This document shows, one piece after another, positions 27,501-41,600 of a stretch of 64,000 nt of DNA. The stretch spans positions 2,173,595 to 2,237,594 of the forward strand of contig OY759263.1 of the NCBI GenBank assembly GCA_963662155.1, given 5' to 3'. The stretch is from Lamellibrachia columna. Taxonomy: Eukaryota; Annelida; Polychaeta; Sabellida; Siboglinidae. Position 1 is the stretch's first letter. Each line of letters begins with the position of its first letter. Position numbers and translations under genes: made by a program. The notes under the pieces were generated by a model that was not told where the DNA came from, ran no database searches, and saw only the letters and a list, made by a program, of their open reading frames with translations.

Positions 27501-30500
27501 ACTGGGTATATGACCAGGCTTGGTGTTTAATCTGGACACTGTATTAACTGAGTGCACCAGTTATGCAACACTCAGAATCAGAAGAGTCCATTAGCAGACA
27601 TGCTAGAAATGCATATAAAAAAAATTTTACTACCGAAAAGTTACCCTTTTAATCTCATAAGGTAAATAAATATTGCCAAACTTATACTGGAAGCAATGTC
27701 TAAACCTATTCTTGTGAATAATACTTATTATTTATTTACCATGGGCAAATAGAAGAAAGAACTTAGAAGATGAACTCCTACAAAAAGCTATTACTTGTCA
27801 AACTAGTGACCTGATATACACAAATCTACAATAATTGCATTTTGTTTTTTAAAATAATCAGTACATAATATGCCAAAATATTCATCGTCTCAACATTTTT
27901 CAACTTGAAACAGAATAAAACGGTTAGAACTAAATAAAAACTACTGATATAAATCTAGATTTTTCATTTTCATAGCAAACATTTTAACATATGCATAACT
28001 GGCAAGAATGAGTTATTAGTCATAGTTGCATTGTACTATAACAAAAATAAATTGCATATATTCTGCAATCACAATAAAACAATTACTTTGTTATTGTAAT
28101 TATAATCCAGTAACCTCATTACAGACCAGTGACCTCATTACAGACCTGCGCGAAGGCTGTGTAGAAGCTCCGGGCGACTCCACTGCCCTCGCCCGGTTCG
28201 TCCTTGAAGGTCACCTTGACACGATGTACGGCCAGTGGAGGGCCAGCAGTGTTTGTGCGGCGGTTGTACTGTGTGTTCAACTGTTTGAAGGTCTGTACCA
28301 GCATCAGACTGCGGTCTCTCTCAACCTGGCATCATACACAATCTGATATAACTTCTACACAGGTGAAGAACAGTATCATATAACTTCCAACATAGGAAGC
28401 ACAATCTCAAATAACTTCTAACATGTGAAGCATGGTGTCACATAATTTCTAACATGTGAAGCTTGGTGTCACATAATTTCTAACATGTGAAGCTTGGTGT
28501 CACATAATGTCAAACATGTGAAGCATGGTGTCACATAATGTCAAACATGTGAAGCACGGTGGTTTCATTCAATCAAGTCCAAGAGATAACAAATATACAC
28601 AACACATCCTTCCAGTGGCGCCCCCTACCTCCAGTGTGAGATCCCGCTGCTGGGGGTTTCGGATCTTCTCCATCTCTCGTCGGAACTTGCTTTCCTTGAC
28701 AGGGAAGCCACCCAGTTCACTGATGACGGAGCCCGACTCCATACCGACATCATCACAGAATACTCGACCGAACAAGTCAAGTGCGAAGCGCCACCGACCC
28801 AGCAAGATGTCATGTGACACCAGCTGACCAATCATGTATTGGTTCCTGAAAATTTTTTTTGTATTTTACAAGGTGCATACATTTTTAAGTTAACCATAGC
28901 TAACTATATTTGAAATGTAACATTTTGGGCAATTGTGTCATAACTGCAATGCCTGCATGAAGCGACCATGTGAAAAAAATCAGAGAAATAGTGATATTAC
29001 ATTGCCTTTCTGTTAAGAACAAATCTGCTGTGTCCACTACTCACTGCTTGGCCGCGGCTGCTGCCGATGTGAGTGGTTGTACATGTGACGTCTCCACGAC
29101 GACAGTATTTGATACATTTTCATTGGCTCCCACTAGGTCAAGAGGATTTGGTTCTTCCGTTGCAACAACAGTGGATGTCCCGGAAACGCTGCTGAGAAAC
29201 AAATTAAAACGTCATTACATTTACAGCACCTTGGCCTTAAACCACACCCATTAAGAACAGTTATTGTATCATATTATGGTATAACATACCCAAAATGTGG
29301 TTCATAAATGTATATCGGGAAACTGAAAACAGGTGATTTCTAAAACATAGTTACTGTGGTAGGACCGTCGACAGGAAAAAATAAAAAATACTGAATATAA
29401 CAGTAAAAAACTGTTGGCGTGTACTACAGGGGATGTCATGATCCGTTACTGTACTACAGGGGATGTCATGATCCGTTACTGTACTACAGGGGATGTCATG
29501 ATCCGTTACTGTACTACAGGGGATGTCATGATCCGTTACTGTACTACAGGGGATGTCATGATCCGTTACTGTACTACAGGGGATGTCATGATCTGTTACT
29601 GTACTACAGGGGATGTCATGATCACATAATGTACTACATGGGATGTTATGATCACATAATGTACTACAAGGGATGTCAGATCACTTAATATACTACAGGG
29701 GATGTCATGATCACATAATGTACTACAGGGGATGTCATGATCACATAATGTACTACATGGGATGTCATGATCACATAATGTACTACAGGGATGTCATGAT
29801 CACATAATGTACTACAGGGGATGTCATGATCACATAATGTACTACAGGGGATGTCATGATCACATAATGTACTACATGGGATGTCATAATCATATAATGT
29901 ACTACAGGGGATGTCATGATCACATAATGGTACCATAATGGTGGGAACTGAAACTGGCCAAAAATGCATATAAGACAAAAGTAACCAGTGGTATGCTGCA
30001 GTGCCACATAACAATGGCATCCCTTGCGTACAACATTCCCACACGGCTCCATACCTGGCAGCCGGTGTGGCTGTAGGGGCAGTACAAGGCCCTTGTTCCC
30101 GCGCCTCCTCTCTGGCTTCCTCAATCTTGGCACCCTCTGTTGCAGTGGCAGGCTTCGTGGTGCCACCAGGGTGCAGTGCCATAGACTGGGCGGTGCTGGC
30201 ATGAACTATGACACTCGCCTGTGTGCACTGTTTCTCTACCTCTACCTCATGTGCGGCTGATTCAGTGGAACCTCTGGTGGCTGCTTGTGTGGGTGGTGCA
30301 GTAGTCCCAGGACAGGCTCCGGCCCTCGCAGCGGGCTCACCAACACTCCCACCACCAGAAGGCACTGCAGATGTCATCACCACATCAAGATCAGAGTTCA
30401 CCACAGTGGCTCTGCTGGCGCCATCTACCGTTGATGCAACGACCTGACCACTAGGGCGCACGATAACTGTGGTGTTTGTTGGAGCTGCGTTCTGACTGCC

Positions 30501-32662
30501 CGTCTCCACCGGTGGTGCCCCCTGGCTGACAGAACATAACGGTACTTCAGTGGCGGTCATCCCAACACCATACCCCGACTGGCTGGTCAGTCCTGCAGCC
30601 GCCCTGGTGGACAAGGCGAGATGAGTGGGCAGGCGGTCAAACGGAGTGGGCGTGGGCAGGAAGGGTGATTTATCCGCAGTCGCATGCACTGCCATATCGG
30701 TAAGCGGGATCGTGTGTTTTGGTACGCCAAAGAGCTCCTCCTTGCGGGCGTTGGGCTGCAGCAGCTGCGGCCGCTCAGCCATTGGTATGGCATCCTCAAG
30801 GGGCACTTGGAATGGGTCGGGGGGAACACACCCCAGAAATGTTGTCGAGTCCGTGCGCTGGAAGAACGGGTGTTTGCGCCCGGTGCCTTTCCCCGCTCCG
30901 CCGACCTCCGACTCCCCATCCATGCTGTCCGTCTCCATGGCAACACTCTGGTTGACGGCATCATCATCGGCATCGTCGTGAATCGTGTCATCATTGTCAA
31001 CCCACGATTGCACGGAGCCAGTGTCTCTGATGATGTCAGAGTCGATGTCCGTGCCACTGCGCATGTAGTAGATGAGCGCATCAAGGACGTATGCGATGTG
31101 GCGCAGTGACGCTATGTCGAGAACAGGCAGCGTGTCACCATGCTCGCCATTGTGGGAACGCATTAGTGACAGTGCGTAGGTGAGAAAGTCTCGCCGCGCT
31201 GAGTTTCCATCGAATCCTGTCAACACCACCAAGTCATGTTAGTGAGTTCTCAAAGCTGGAAATTTATCATTGGTCACTCCTAGGGTTAAAATCTTGTAAC
31301 ATAACCAAATAAACGAGAAAAAAAATATTATATAGTATTTCAACTACAATCTGTGAAGAAATGGTTAATTTATCTTAAAAACTTCTACTGAAACTACTCA
31401 ATTCAAGACAAGCATATAATAGCCTCCCCAGCTACCTTAAGATGGCATGTACACGTGACTATTTATAACAAAACTTATACTTAGAATAGATTAACAATGT
31501 TTATTCGTTTAATCACTGCTCTTGGGAGAAAACCACCTCTCTACTTCCCCTAGCTCCTAGATCCCAACCAAGTCCTCTGCCCACCTGTCCCAAGCCGAGT
31601 GCGTGCCAGCCCAGCAGGACAGGCCCTGCGACCTGTCTCCACTGTCTGCAGTAGTCTCTGTTCCTCCCGTGACGTCACACTGACCGCGACGCCGCCAGTG
31701 GGAACACCACGTTCTCGCGGCTGAGTGCGTGTGAACGGGGCATGCATTGGATGGCTGGGGTGGGTGGGATCAGTGACGTCACTCAGGGCCGACCCGAAGC
31801 GCAGCTGGGCCTCGGTCGAATCCATTATTGTGATGAGCCAGTCCCAAGTTGGCTTGAAATGATACTCCAAATAGAGCTGCAACAAGATGTAAAAGTTAGA
31901 GTCAGACCAGTTAGAGTCAGACCAGTTAGAGTCAGATCAGTTAGAGTCAGACCAGTTAGAGTCAGACCTGGGGCAATTTTAAATCTGGAATTGGAAGGGT
32001 AATTCCAATTTCAGGACTGGAATTGGAGGCTAGTTCTGATTCCAACTCCACCATTGCAGATGAATGGTAATTGTAATTCCAGTTCTAGAATGATAACAAT
32101 TAGTTGGTGTCATAATCACTGCGAGTGAACTCAGGATTACAATTGGTTGATGTCAGAATCACTGCGAGTGAACTCAGGATTACAATTGGTTGGTGTCAGA
32201 ATCACTGCGAGTGAACTTATGTTTACAATTGGTTGGTGTCTGCATCACCACGAGTCAACTCAGGATTAGAACTGCGTACTGCAATCAACATACCCTGTCA
32301 ATTCCATGTCACTCATCTGGACTAACATTAGGTGAGTGACAAAGTACTATATTTTAGGAATTTAAATGGCTCCCTACACGCAACCAATAAATACAACCAA
32401 TGCAGTGTTAAAACGTTTGCAGAATTGCATAATTTCAAGGAAAATTATCATTTGACAGTAAACTCGTTTGAGCTTCCCTCCCCACTTACTTCCCTCCCCA
32501 CTTACTTCCCTCCCCACTTACTTCCCTCCCCACTTACTTCCCTCCCCACTTACTTCCCTCCCCACTTACTTCCCTCCCCACTTACTTCCCTCCCCACTTG
32601 TCAGCTCCACATCATGCCTCACTTCGATGGGAGACAATGAGCTTTCAAATTATATGTGCGCA

Positions 32663-32693
<31 letters not shown>

Positions 32694-35600
32694 ATGCGTG
32701 CATGTGTAAGTCGGTGTGTTAGGTTGCACCCGCCTCTCGCATACACCAGATAACACTGAACAGGTATAGCCAATAAGGTAAAATCATTTGTTTGACAATA
32801 TTTGGTCAATTCAGGTATCATTGGGTGAAGGCATTCATTACCAGTGATTATCAACTGACAAATTTTCTACAGCTAACACAAACTTTATGGTCCTGTTGTT
32901 AGCTACTATTTTAGCTTAACCCATGAGATATATAGAACTGGAAATGCAATCAGGGAATTAGAACTGCATTTGAAAATATTACCACTCAGACAATCCCCCC
33001 TCCAGACAATTCCCCCTCCAGACAATGACCATCCAGACAATGACCCCTCCAGACAATACCCCCTCCAGACAATACCCCTCTGTTGCTACCAACCTGTAGA
33101 TCAAGTGATTCCTGGTAGGAGATGTCGAGCACGCGGGGTAGATTGGGAGCAAGGGCATGGTAATCCTGCAACATAGTCAACAGGTCCGCGATCTGGCGGA
33201 TGAGGATGCCAAATGCCCGTGCCAGTTGACTCGCCGTGGTTGCCATGGTGACAGCACTGTCCTGATTGGTCTGTATGGCGGTGGGGATGGTGGCCGTGCG
33301 GCGCAGGGTCACAGGGTCAACATAGATGAGACTGGTGGCGCCTGCAAGTTGTGGGTAAAATAAATATTATGCGTACAAGTTTACAGTTGAAAGGTACAAA
33401 GTCTGATTGGTTCATTGTAAAACCATGTGATATAAACTGATTGGGTTGTTGTAAAACCATGTGATATAAACTGATTGGTTCATTGTAAAACCATGTAATA
33501 TAAACTGATTGGTTTATTGTAAAACCAGGTGATATAAATTGATTGGTTCATTGTAAAACCATGTGATGTAAACTGTTTGGTTCATTGTAAAACCATGTGA
33601 TAAAAACTTATTGGTTCATTGTAAAACCACATGATATAAACTCTGTCCTTTCTAACAAACTGACTGCCTAAATATGTTTTAATGAAACCACAATTAAATT
33701 TTTTTTATTTGACCGCTATCTGTTTAATTGGAATGTTTCGGTCCAAACATCACATCTACATGCATGGGAGGGGAATGTAAGTCTATGGGCATTAATGATA
33801 CACTCGTAACATGATTTAATCAACATCTGACCACAATGAACTTTGTCTACAGGTATTGGAAATTGTCAACAGTTGTTTCATTAATCCACCAACAGATATA
33901 CAGCTTATGTAGATATATATCTGATGCAGATATATAGCTGATGTAGATATATAGTTGATGTAGATATATATCTGATGCAAATATATATACCTGGTATATC
34001 TGATGAAGATACATATCTGATGAAGATATATATCTGGTGCAGATATATATCTGATTTAGATATATAGCTGATGTAGATATATAACATGATTTCTGATAAT
34101 ACAATCATACATTGTCTCTTGAAAGCATGATGGCTAATCAGCAAGATTTAGATATATAGCTGATGTAGATATATAACATGATTTCTGATCATACAATCAT
34201 ACGTTGTCTCTTGAAAGCATGATGGCTAATCAGCAAGACTCTCAATAATTGTCTACTAAAACAAACAAAATTTAAAACTACACATAGTTAATAAACTATG
34301 CATTATTTTGCAAGTATACAAGTTAGTGTTTATGCAGACCTGTTGTCGTGCCAACGGTTGCTGTGACTGGCCTAGAGGTGGTAGTGCCATCTCTCTGGCG
34401 GACCGCCCACTGCATGGTCTGTGGCGCCTGCAGCACTCGCTGGCCGTGCGAACCTGGACCCATCAAGTGTGATACATACATATCAACTCTCCTTCCTCAA
34501 GTCATCTAGTCCATTACGAATTAGGCTCATTCTTATTAAATTCTGTAGTGTGTGAATAGTTTAGGTAATATATGCAGTCAATCTAAAAAATAGTTTAGGT
34601 AATATGTGCAGTTAATCTAATAAATAGTTTAGATAATATGTGCAGTCAACATAAAAAATAGTTTAGGTGATATGTGCAGTCAATCTAATAAATAGTTTAG
34701 GTAATATGTGCAGTCATGATATTGGAGGGTGGTCACAGGTTTGTGGGTGACCTTGGGGTGAAATGGCCCCACCTGTTTGTAATTGTTTGTAATTAAATTT
34801 GTGCATTGGTGGTGGAATGTCTGTATTCTTTGCATATGTTATAAGTTCATGACGACTTCTTGATGTATATATGTTAATGTCATGCTTGTAGGAATGTGGG
34901 CTCTGAGAAACTTGCCAGACGGGGCTGTACATGTGTTCAGTTCCTGTCTGGTTTGCTTTGAAGAGCTCACATTCCTGCTAATGTTCTTCCCAAAGTGGCT
35001 GCGTTATAAGCAATCCACTTTGTAATAAAAACGTCATTTATTTGGCCCATTTCAATTCTCTACTACGTCGGACTTGCGTTGGTTATTGCAGTCAATCTAA
35101 TAAATAGTTTAGGTGATATGTGCAGTCAATCTAATAAATAGTTTAGGTGATATATGCAGTCAATCTAATAAATAGTTTAGGTAATAATGTGCAGTCAATC
35201 TAATAAATAGTTTACCTGATATGTACAGTCAATCTAATAAATAGTTTAGGTAATATGTGCAGTCAATCTAATAAATAGTTTACGTGATATGTACAATCAA
35301 TCTAATAAATAGTTTAGGTAATATGTGCAGTCAATCTAATAAATAGTTTAGGTAATATGTGCAGTCAATCTAATAAATAGTTCAGGTGATATGTGCAGTC
35401 AATTTAATAAACAGCTTAGGTAATATGTGCAGTCAATCTAATAAATAGCTTAGGTAATATGTGCAGTCAATCTAATAAATAGCTTAGGCAATATGTGCAG
35501 TCAATCTAATAAATAGCTTAGGTGATTTGCGCAGTCAATCTAATAAATAGCTTAGGTGATATGTGCAGTAAATCTAATAAATAGCTTAGGTGATTTGCGC

Positions 35601-38600
35601 AGTCAATCTAATAAATAGCTTAGGCAATATGTGCAGTCAATCTAATAAATAGCTTAACAAGATTTAACAAGATTTGCCATCCAAGCCAAAGGCCCAGATG
35701 GCAAGTGGACAAGGAAGCCATTGGCTTATCGAGAGTCCAACAATGTTCATTTACTTATACCCCGCCCTCCTGAGATATGTGTCAACCTTGTTTTTAAACA
35801 TATTCACGCTGCTAGCAGTTACACAATCTGTAGACAATTTGTTCCATTCATTTATTGTCCTCTGTGAGAACGAGTGCTTCCTGATGTCTAATCTACATTG
35901 ATCCTTTACTAATTTTACCTCATGTCCTCTAGTTCTGCTATCCTTCTTGAGTGAGAAAAACATATTTCTATCAATATTTTCATACCCATTTAATATCTTA
36001 AAAACTTCAATCTGATCTCCTCTTAACCTCCTTGTCTCTAGAGTTGTTAAACCACATTCTTTCAGGCGTTCTTCATAACTAAGGTCTCTCAGTTCTGGAA
36101 TCATTTTAGTTGCTCTCCTTTGTATGCGTTCAAGCGTATCTATATCCTTCTTACGATATGGTCTCCATGCTTGTATACAGTATTCTAAATGAGGTCTAAC
36201 TATTGCTTTATAAAGAGGTATAATTAACTTTTTTCCGTTGTATGTTATGTTTCTTCTAATCAATCCAAGAATTTGATTACCCTTTGAAGCTGCAATACCA
36301 CACTGCTCTGAAACTTTCATATCAGCGCTTATTGTAACTCCTAAGTCCTTTTCTTTTACAGTAGTACCCAGAACAGTATCTCCCATTTTATAGTTTACAT
36401 TCAAGTTCCTATGTCCTGTATGTAGGCATTTACATTTCCCAAAATTGAACAACATCTGCCATTTCTCAGACCATTTCACTAATCTGTCTAGATCGTTTTG
36501 TAAATGTTGTTTATCACCATCAGTATTAACCTTTCTAAACAGTTTTGTGTCATCCGCAAATTTCAGTACGTTACTTGTTATACTGTCGTCCAAGTCATTG
36601 ATATAAATTAAGAATAATATAGGTCCTAATACTGATCCTTGAGGTACCCCACTCAAAACCGATGTCCAATTTGAAACTTCTCCATCTACTACAACTCGTT
36701 GTCTTCTGTCAGTCAGCCATTGTTCTATCCAGTCAGTTATGCTATCCCCGATACCATGGGCTTTTAATTTAAGTAGTAATCTTTGATGTGGCACTTTGTC
36801 AAAAGCTTTCTGAAAATCTAAGTAGATAATATCTACTGGCGATCCCACGTCTATCCACTTAGTGATTTCTTCCAAAAAACATAACATATTTGTTAAGCAT
36901 GACCTCGCTTTAAGGAATCCATGTTGAGATGAATTTAATAATTTATGCTTAACGAGGAAATCCACCATATGGTCTTTAATTAACCTTTCTAATAATTTAC
37001 AAATCACTGACATTAAACTCACTGGTCTGTAATTCTCTGACTTATTTCTCGAACCCTTTTTAAATAATGGTATGATGTTTGCTTCTTTCCATTCAAACGG
37101 AACAACTCCCTCTTTTAATGACAAGTTGAATACTCTTGCAAGTGGTATACTGATTTGTTCTACTGTTTCCATTAGTAATTTTGGAGGAATCCCATCCACT
37201 CCCGGTGATTTGTTATCCTTCATTGCCTTTTACAGTTAGTTAGTTAGTGAGTTACAACTAACGGACCTAAATAGTCAGATTTAGCCTCCTGAAATTTAGC
37301 ATCAGCAACTGGTAATGAACTAATATCTTCTTTGGTAAACACTGAACTGAAGTAACAATTTAGGTCTTCCGCCATTAAAAACCGCTGTGATATTATATTT
37401 CCAGCACTGTCTTCTAGAGGTCCAACCTTGTCTTGTACATTTTGTTTACTCCTGACATATGCATAAAAACTCTTGCTGTCATTTTTTATGTTACATGCTA
37501 GTTTTTGCTCATAGCTTCTTTTAGATTGTCTGATTTCAGTTGTAGCTGCATTAAGTGCCTCTTTGTAATTAGGTGATATGTGCAGTCAATCTAATAAATA
37601 GCTTAGGCAATATGTGCAGTCAATCTAATAAATAGCTTAGGTGATTTGTGCAGTCAATCTAATAAATAGCTTAGGATTATGTGCAGTCAATCTAATAAAT
37701 AGCTTAGGTAATATGTGCAGTCAATCTAATAAATAGCTTAGGCAATATGTGCAGTCAATCTAATAAATAGCTTAAGTGATATGTGCAGTCAATCTAATAA
37801 ATAGCTTAGGTAATATGTGCAGTCAATCTAATAAATAGCTTAGGTAATATGTACAGTCAATCTAATAAATACCTTAGGTAATATGTGCAGTCAATCTAAT
37901 AAATAGCTTAGGTAATATGTACAGTCAATCTATTAAATAGCTTAGGTAATATGTACAGTCAATCTAATAAATAGCTTAGGTAATATGTGCAGTCAATCTA
38001 ATAAATAGCTTAGGTAATATGTACAGTCAATCTAATAAATAGCTTAGGTAATATGTACAGTCAATCTAATAAATAGCTTAGGTAATATGTACAGTCAATC
38101 TAGTAAATAGCTTAGGTGATATGTACAGTCAATCTAATAAATAGCTTAGGTAATATGTGCAGTCAATCTAATAAATAGCTTAGGTGATATGTACAGTCAA
38201 TCTAATAAATAGCTTAGGTAATATGTGCAGTCAATCTAATAAATAGCTTAGGTAATATGTGCAGTCAATCTAATATATAGTTTAGGTGATATGTGGTGTA
38301 TAAAGATGTGAGGGTGCTCCACATAAAGATGTGAGGGTGCTCCACATAAAGATGTGAGGGTGCTCCACATAAAGATGTGAGGGTGCTCCACATAAAGATG
38401 TGAGGGTGCTCCACATAAAGATGCGAGGGTGCTCCACATAAAGATGTGAGGGTGCTCCACATAAAGATGTGAGGGTGCTCCACATAAAGATGTGAGGGTG
38501 CTCCACATAAAGATGTGAGGGTGCTCCACATAAAGATGTGAGGGTGCTCCACATAAAGATGCAAGGGTGCTCCACATAAAGATGTGAGGGTGCTCCACAT

Positions 38601-41600
38601 AAAGATGCAAGGGTGCTCCACATACCAGAAGTGGTCCTCCTCTCCAAGGGCTCATTGAGGATGCCCACTTCATCCCCGTCATTATCCTCACTGTCCACCC
38701 CGTCTGTGTCGTCCTCCTCCTGATTGGACGACTCACCAGACTCCTCCTCCAATGAGAAGTAGGCGAGACTGCCAACTCCTGGTGACAAATACAATCAATG
38801 CATGGCTTTAAATGTCTGTATTAATTGAGTCATTAAAAGACCAACATTGGTGTAAGCGCAGTAGAGGGAACCCTGCATGTCGTTTATGTGTTCTTTGATG
38901 TTTTAGAAGCTGTAACAATACACACTTTCATCATGGTGCAACACTCTGTTCGTTGGTTAAGATCATGTGTGGGAGCACATCTATATCCACGAGTAGCAAA
39001 CATAGTCTGACCATAAGAACAATTAGACACTTAACTAATTCCTGCACATTGTGTCTGCCGTGTACCAAAACAATGACAATGTATGACAATGTGTGCTTCA
39101 TCATATTTGAAATTATTCAAAAGATAGATTAACCAATTTTTTATGATCTGATATCAGGAAGCGTTATAGTTGGTACAATATATTCTTTGCTGACACAATA
39201 ATCTGCTAAATATTTGTAGGCTCGGATCAAGTTTGTGTTGTTACAGATATTTAATTGTTTATCGACAAATATAGCGTTATATTATCCAGGTATGAGTTTA
39301 TCAGCAAAAAGCATCAGTTTACCAACAAGACATTATTTATTATCAAGAAACATGAATTTATCATCAAGAAACATGAGTCTACCAGCAAGAAACATGAGTT
39401 TAACATCAAGAAATATGAATTTCTCATCAAGAAACATGAATTTACCACCAAGAAACATGAGTTTACCAGCAAAATGCATCAGTTTACCAACAAAAGACAG
39501 ACATGAGGTTACCACCAAGCAACATGAGTTTATCATCGAGAAACATGAATTCACTATAAAGGAGCATGATATTACCACCAAGAAACATGAGGTTACCACC
39601 AAGAAACATGAGGTTACCACCAAGAAACATGATGTTACCAGCAAGAAACATGATGTTACCAGCAAGAAACATGAGGTTACCACCAAGAAACATGACGTTA
39701 CCAGCAAGAAACATGATGTTACCAGCAAGAAACATGAGGTTATCACAAAGAAACATGAGGTTACCACGAAGAAACATGAGGTTACCATCAAGAAACATGA
39801 GGTTACCAGCAAGAAACATGAGGTTACCACCAAGAAACATGAGGTTACCACCAATAAACATGAGGTTACCATCAAGAAACATGAGGTTACCATCAAGAAA
39901 CATGAGGTTACCACCAAGAAACATGAGGTTACCACCAATAAACATGAGGTTACCATCAAGAAACATGAGGTTACCACCAAGAAACATGAGGTTACCACCA
40001 AGAAACATGAGGTTACCATCAAGAAACATGAGGTTACCATCAAGAAACATGAGGTTACCACCAAGAAACATGAGGTTACCACCAATAAACATGAGGTTAC
40101 CATCAAGAAACATGAGGTTACCACCAAGAAACATGAGGTTACCATCAAGAAACATGAGGTTACCACCAAGAAACATGAGGTTACCATCAAGAAACATGAG
40201 GTTACCACCAATAAACATGAGGTTACCATCAAGAAACATGAGGTTACCATCAAGAAACATGAGGTTACCACCAAGAAACATGAGGTTACCACCAATAAAC
40301 ATGAGGTTACCATCAAGAAACATGAGGTTACCATCAAGAAACATGAGGTTACCACCAAGAAACATGAGGTTACCATCAAGAAACATGAGGTTACCACCAA
40401 GAAACATGAGGTTACCATCAAGAAACATGAGGTTACCATCAAGAAACATGAGGTTACCATCAAGAAACATGAGGTTACCATCAAGAAACAATAGGTTACC
40501 ACCAAGATACATGAGGTTACCATCAAGAAACATGAGGTTACCATCAAGAAACATGAGATTACCAAGAAACATGAGGTTACCACTAAGAAAATGAGTTTAC
40601 CAGCATCAGATCCAGCTGTGGCTGCAGTGACCGCACTGCGCTGGACACTGGCATTGTCCTGGTTACTGTGGTTGCTATGGTCACTGTCACTGTCACTATC
40701 GAGAAGGTCCAATTCCATGTCACTTTCTCCAACACCTGACACATGACAGACAGGTGACATTCAGAAGACAAAGATTAAACATGTTTCTACAGTTATAGAA
40801 AACACAATCTACACAATAATACGACTCACACACATGGATGACATGAGTTCAATGAAATGTTACATTCTTTTATGCATGTAATTAGTATCATCTGAAATAT
40901 TAACATAACACATTATGTAAATTAATTATATTTATATGATTTTTGCAGAAACCTCACATGAATGTTTCTGTAACTAAAAAGAAATACGTTTCAAAATGGC
41001 GAACCACAGAAACTCAGTCTACCATCTTCCTGGTCGCCCACTTGCTGTTCGTGGTCTGACACTTCTGAATGATGGTCATCCTGCTCACCAGGGGGCTCCA
41101 TGTGTTCATTGTCTCCATCCATATGGTCGGTAATGTCAACCTGCACAACAAAGTACAACATCTTGATTTGACATGGTCTCATCAACCTGCACAACAAAGT
41201 ACAACATCTTGATTTGACATGGTCTCATCAACCTGCACAACAAAGTACAACATCTTGATTTGACATGGTCTCATCAACCTGCACAACAAAGTACAACATC
41301 TTGATTTGACATGGTCTCATCAACCTGCACAACAAAGTACAACATCTTGATTTGACATGGTCTCATCAACCTGCACAACAAAGTACAACATCTTGATTTG
41401 ACATGGTCTCATCAAATAAGGTGACAATAATTATAACGTGATTGTAGACAACATTAATGCTAATAATAAACAATAAAATAGAACAACACTGTTAATCATC
41501 AAACAGATTGAAGAAAAGAAAAACACAAATACTTGAAAGCCAAGAGTGCAGAATGTTACTAGAACATGTCAAAACTTGAAGATGACAAGAGACGTAGATA

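Noticed and set aside
29685..30054. Tail of the 515-codon minus frame ([18 protein letters not shown])
   Set aside because: Read-through past the exon 22 donor into the 30-bp array. Splicing at GTATGG to exon 23 keeps the phase and the family pattern.
30625..31109. Plus-strand frames of 118-141 codons
   Set aside because: Shadow frames opposite UBR5 exon 22, whose minus-strand product is strongly conserved.
39235..40760. Long open frames (up to 475 codons) with repeating peptides such as TCFLMV or KKHEVTT
   Set aside because: They are translations of the 21-bp minisatellite, present on both strands and several frames at once, with no domain or start context. The real coding part is only exon 17 (40601-40735).
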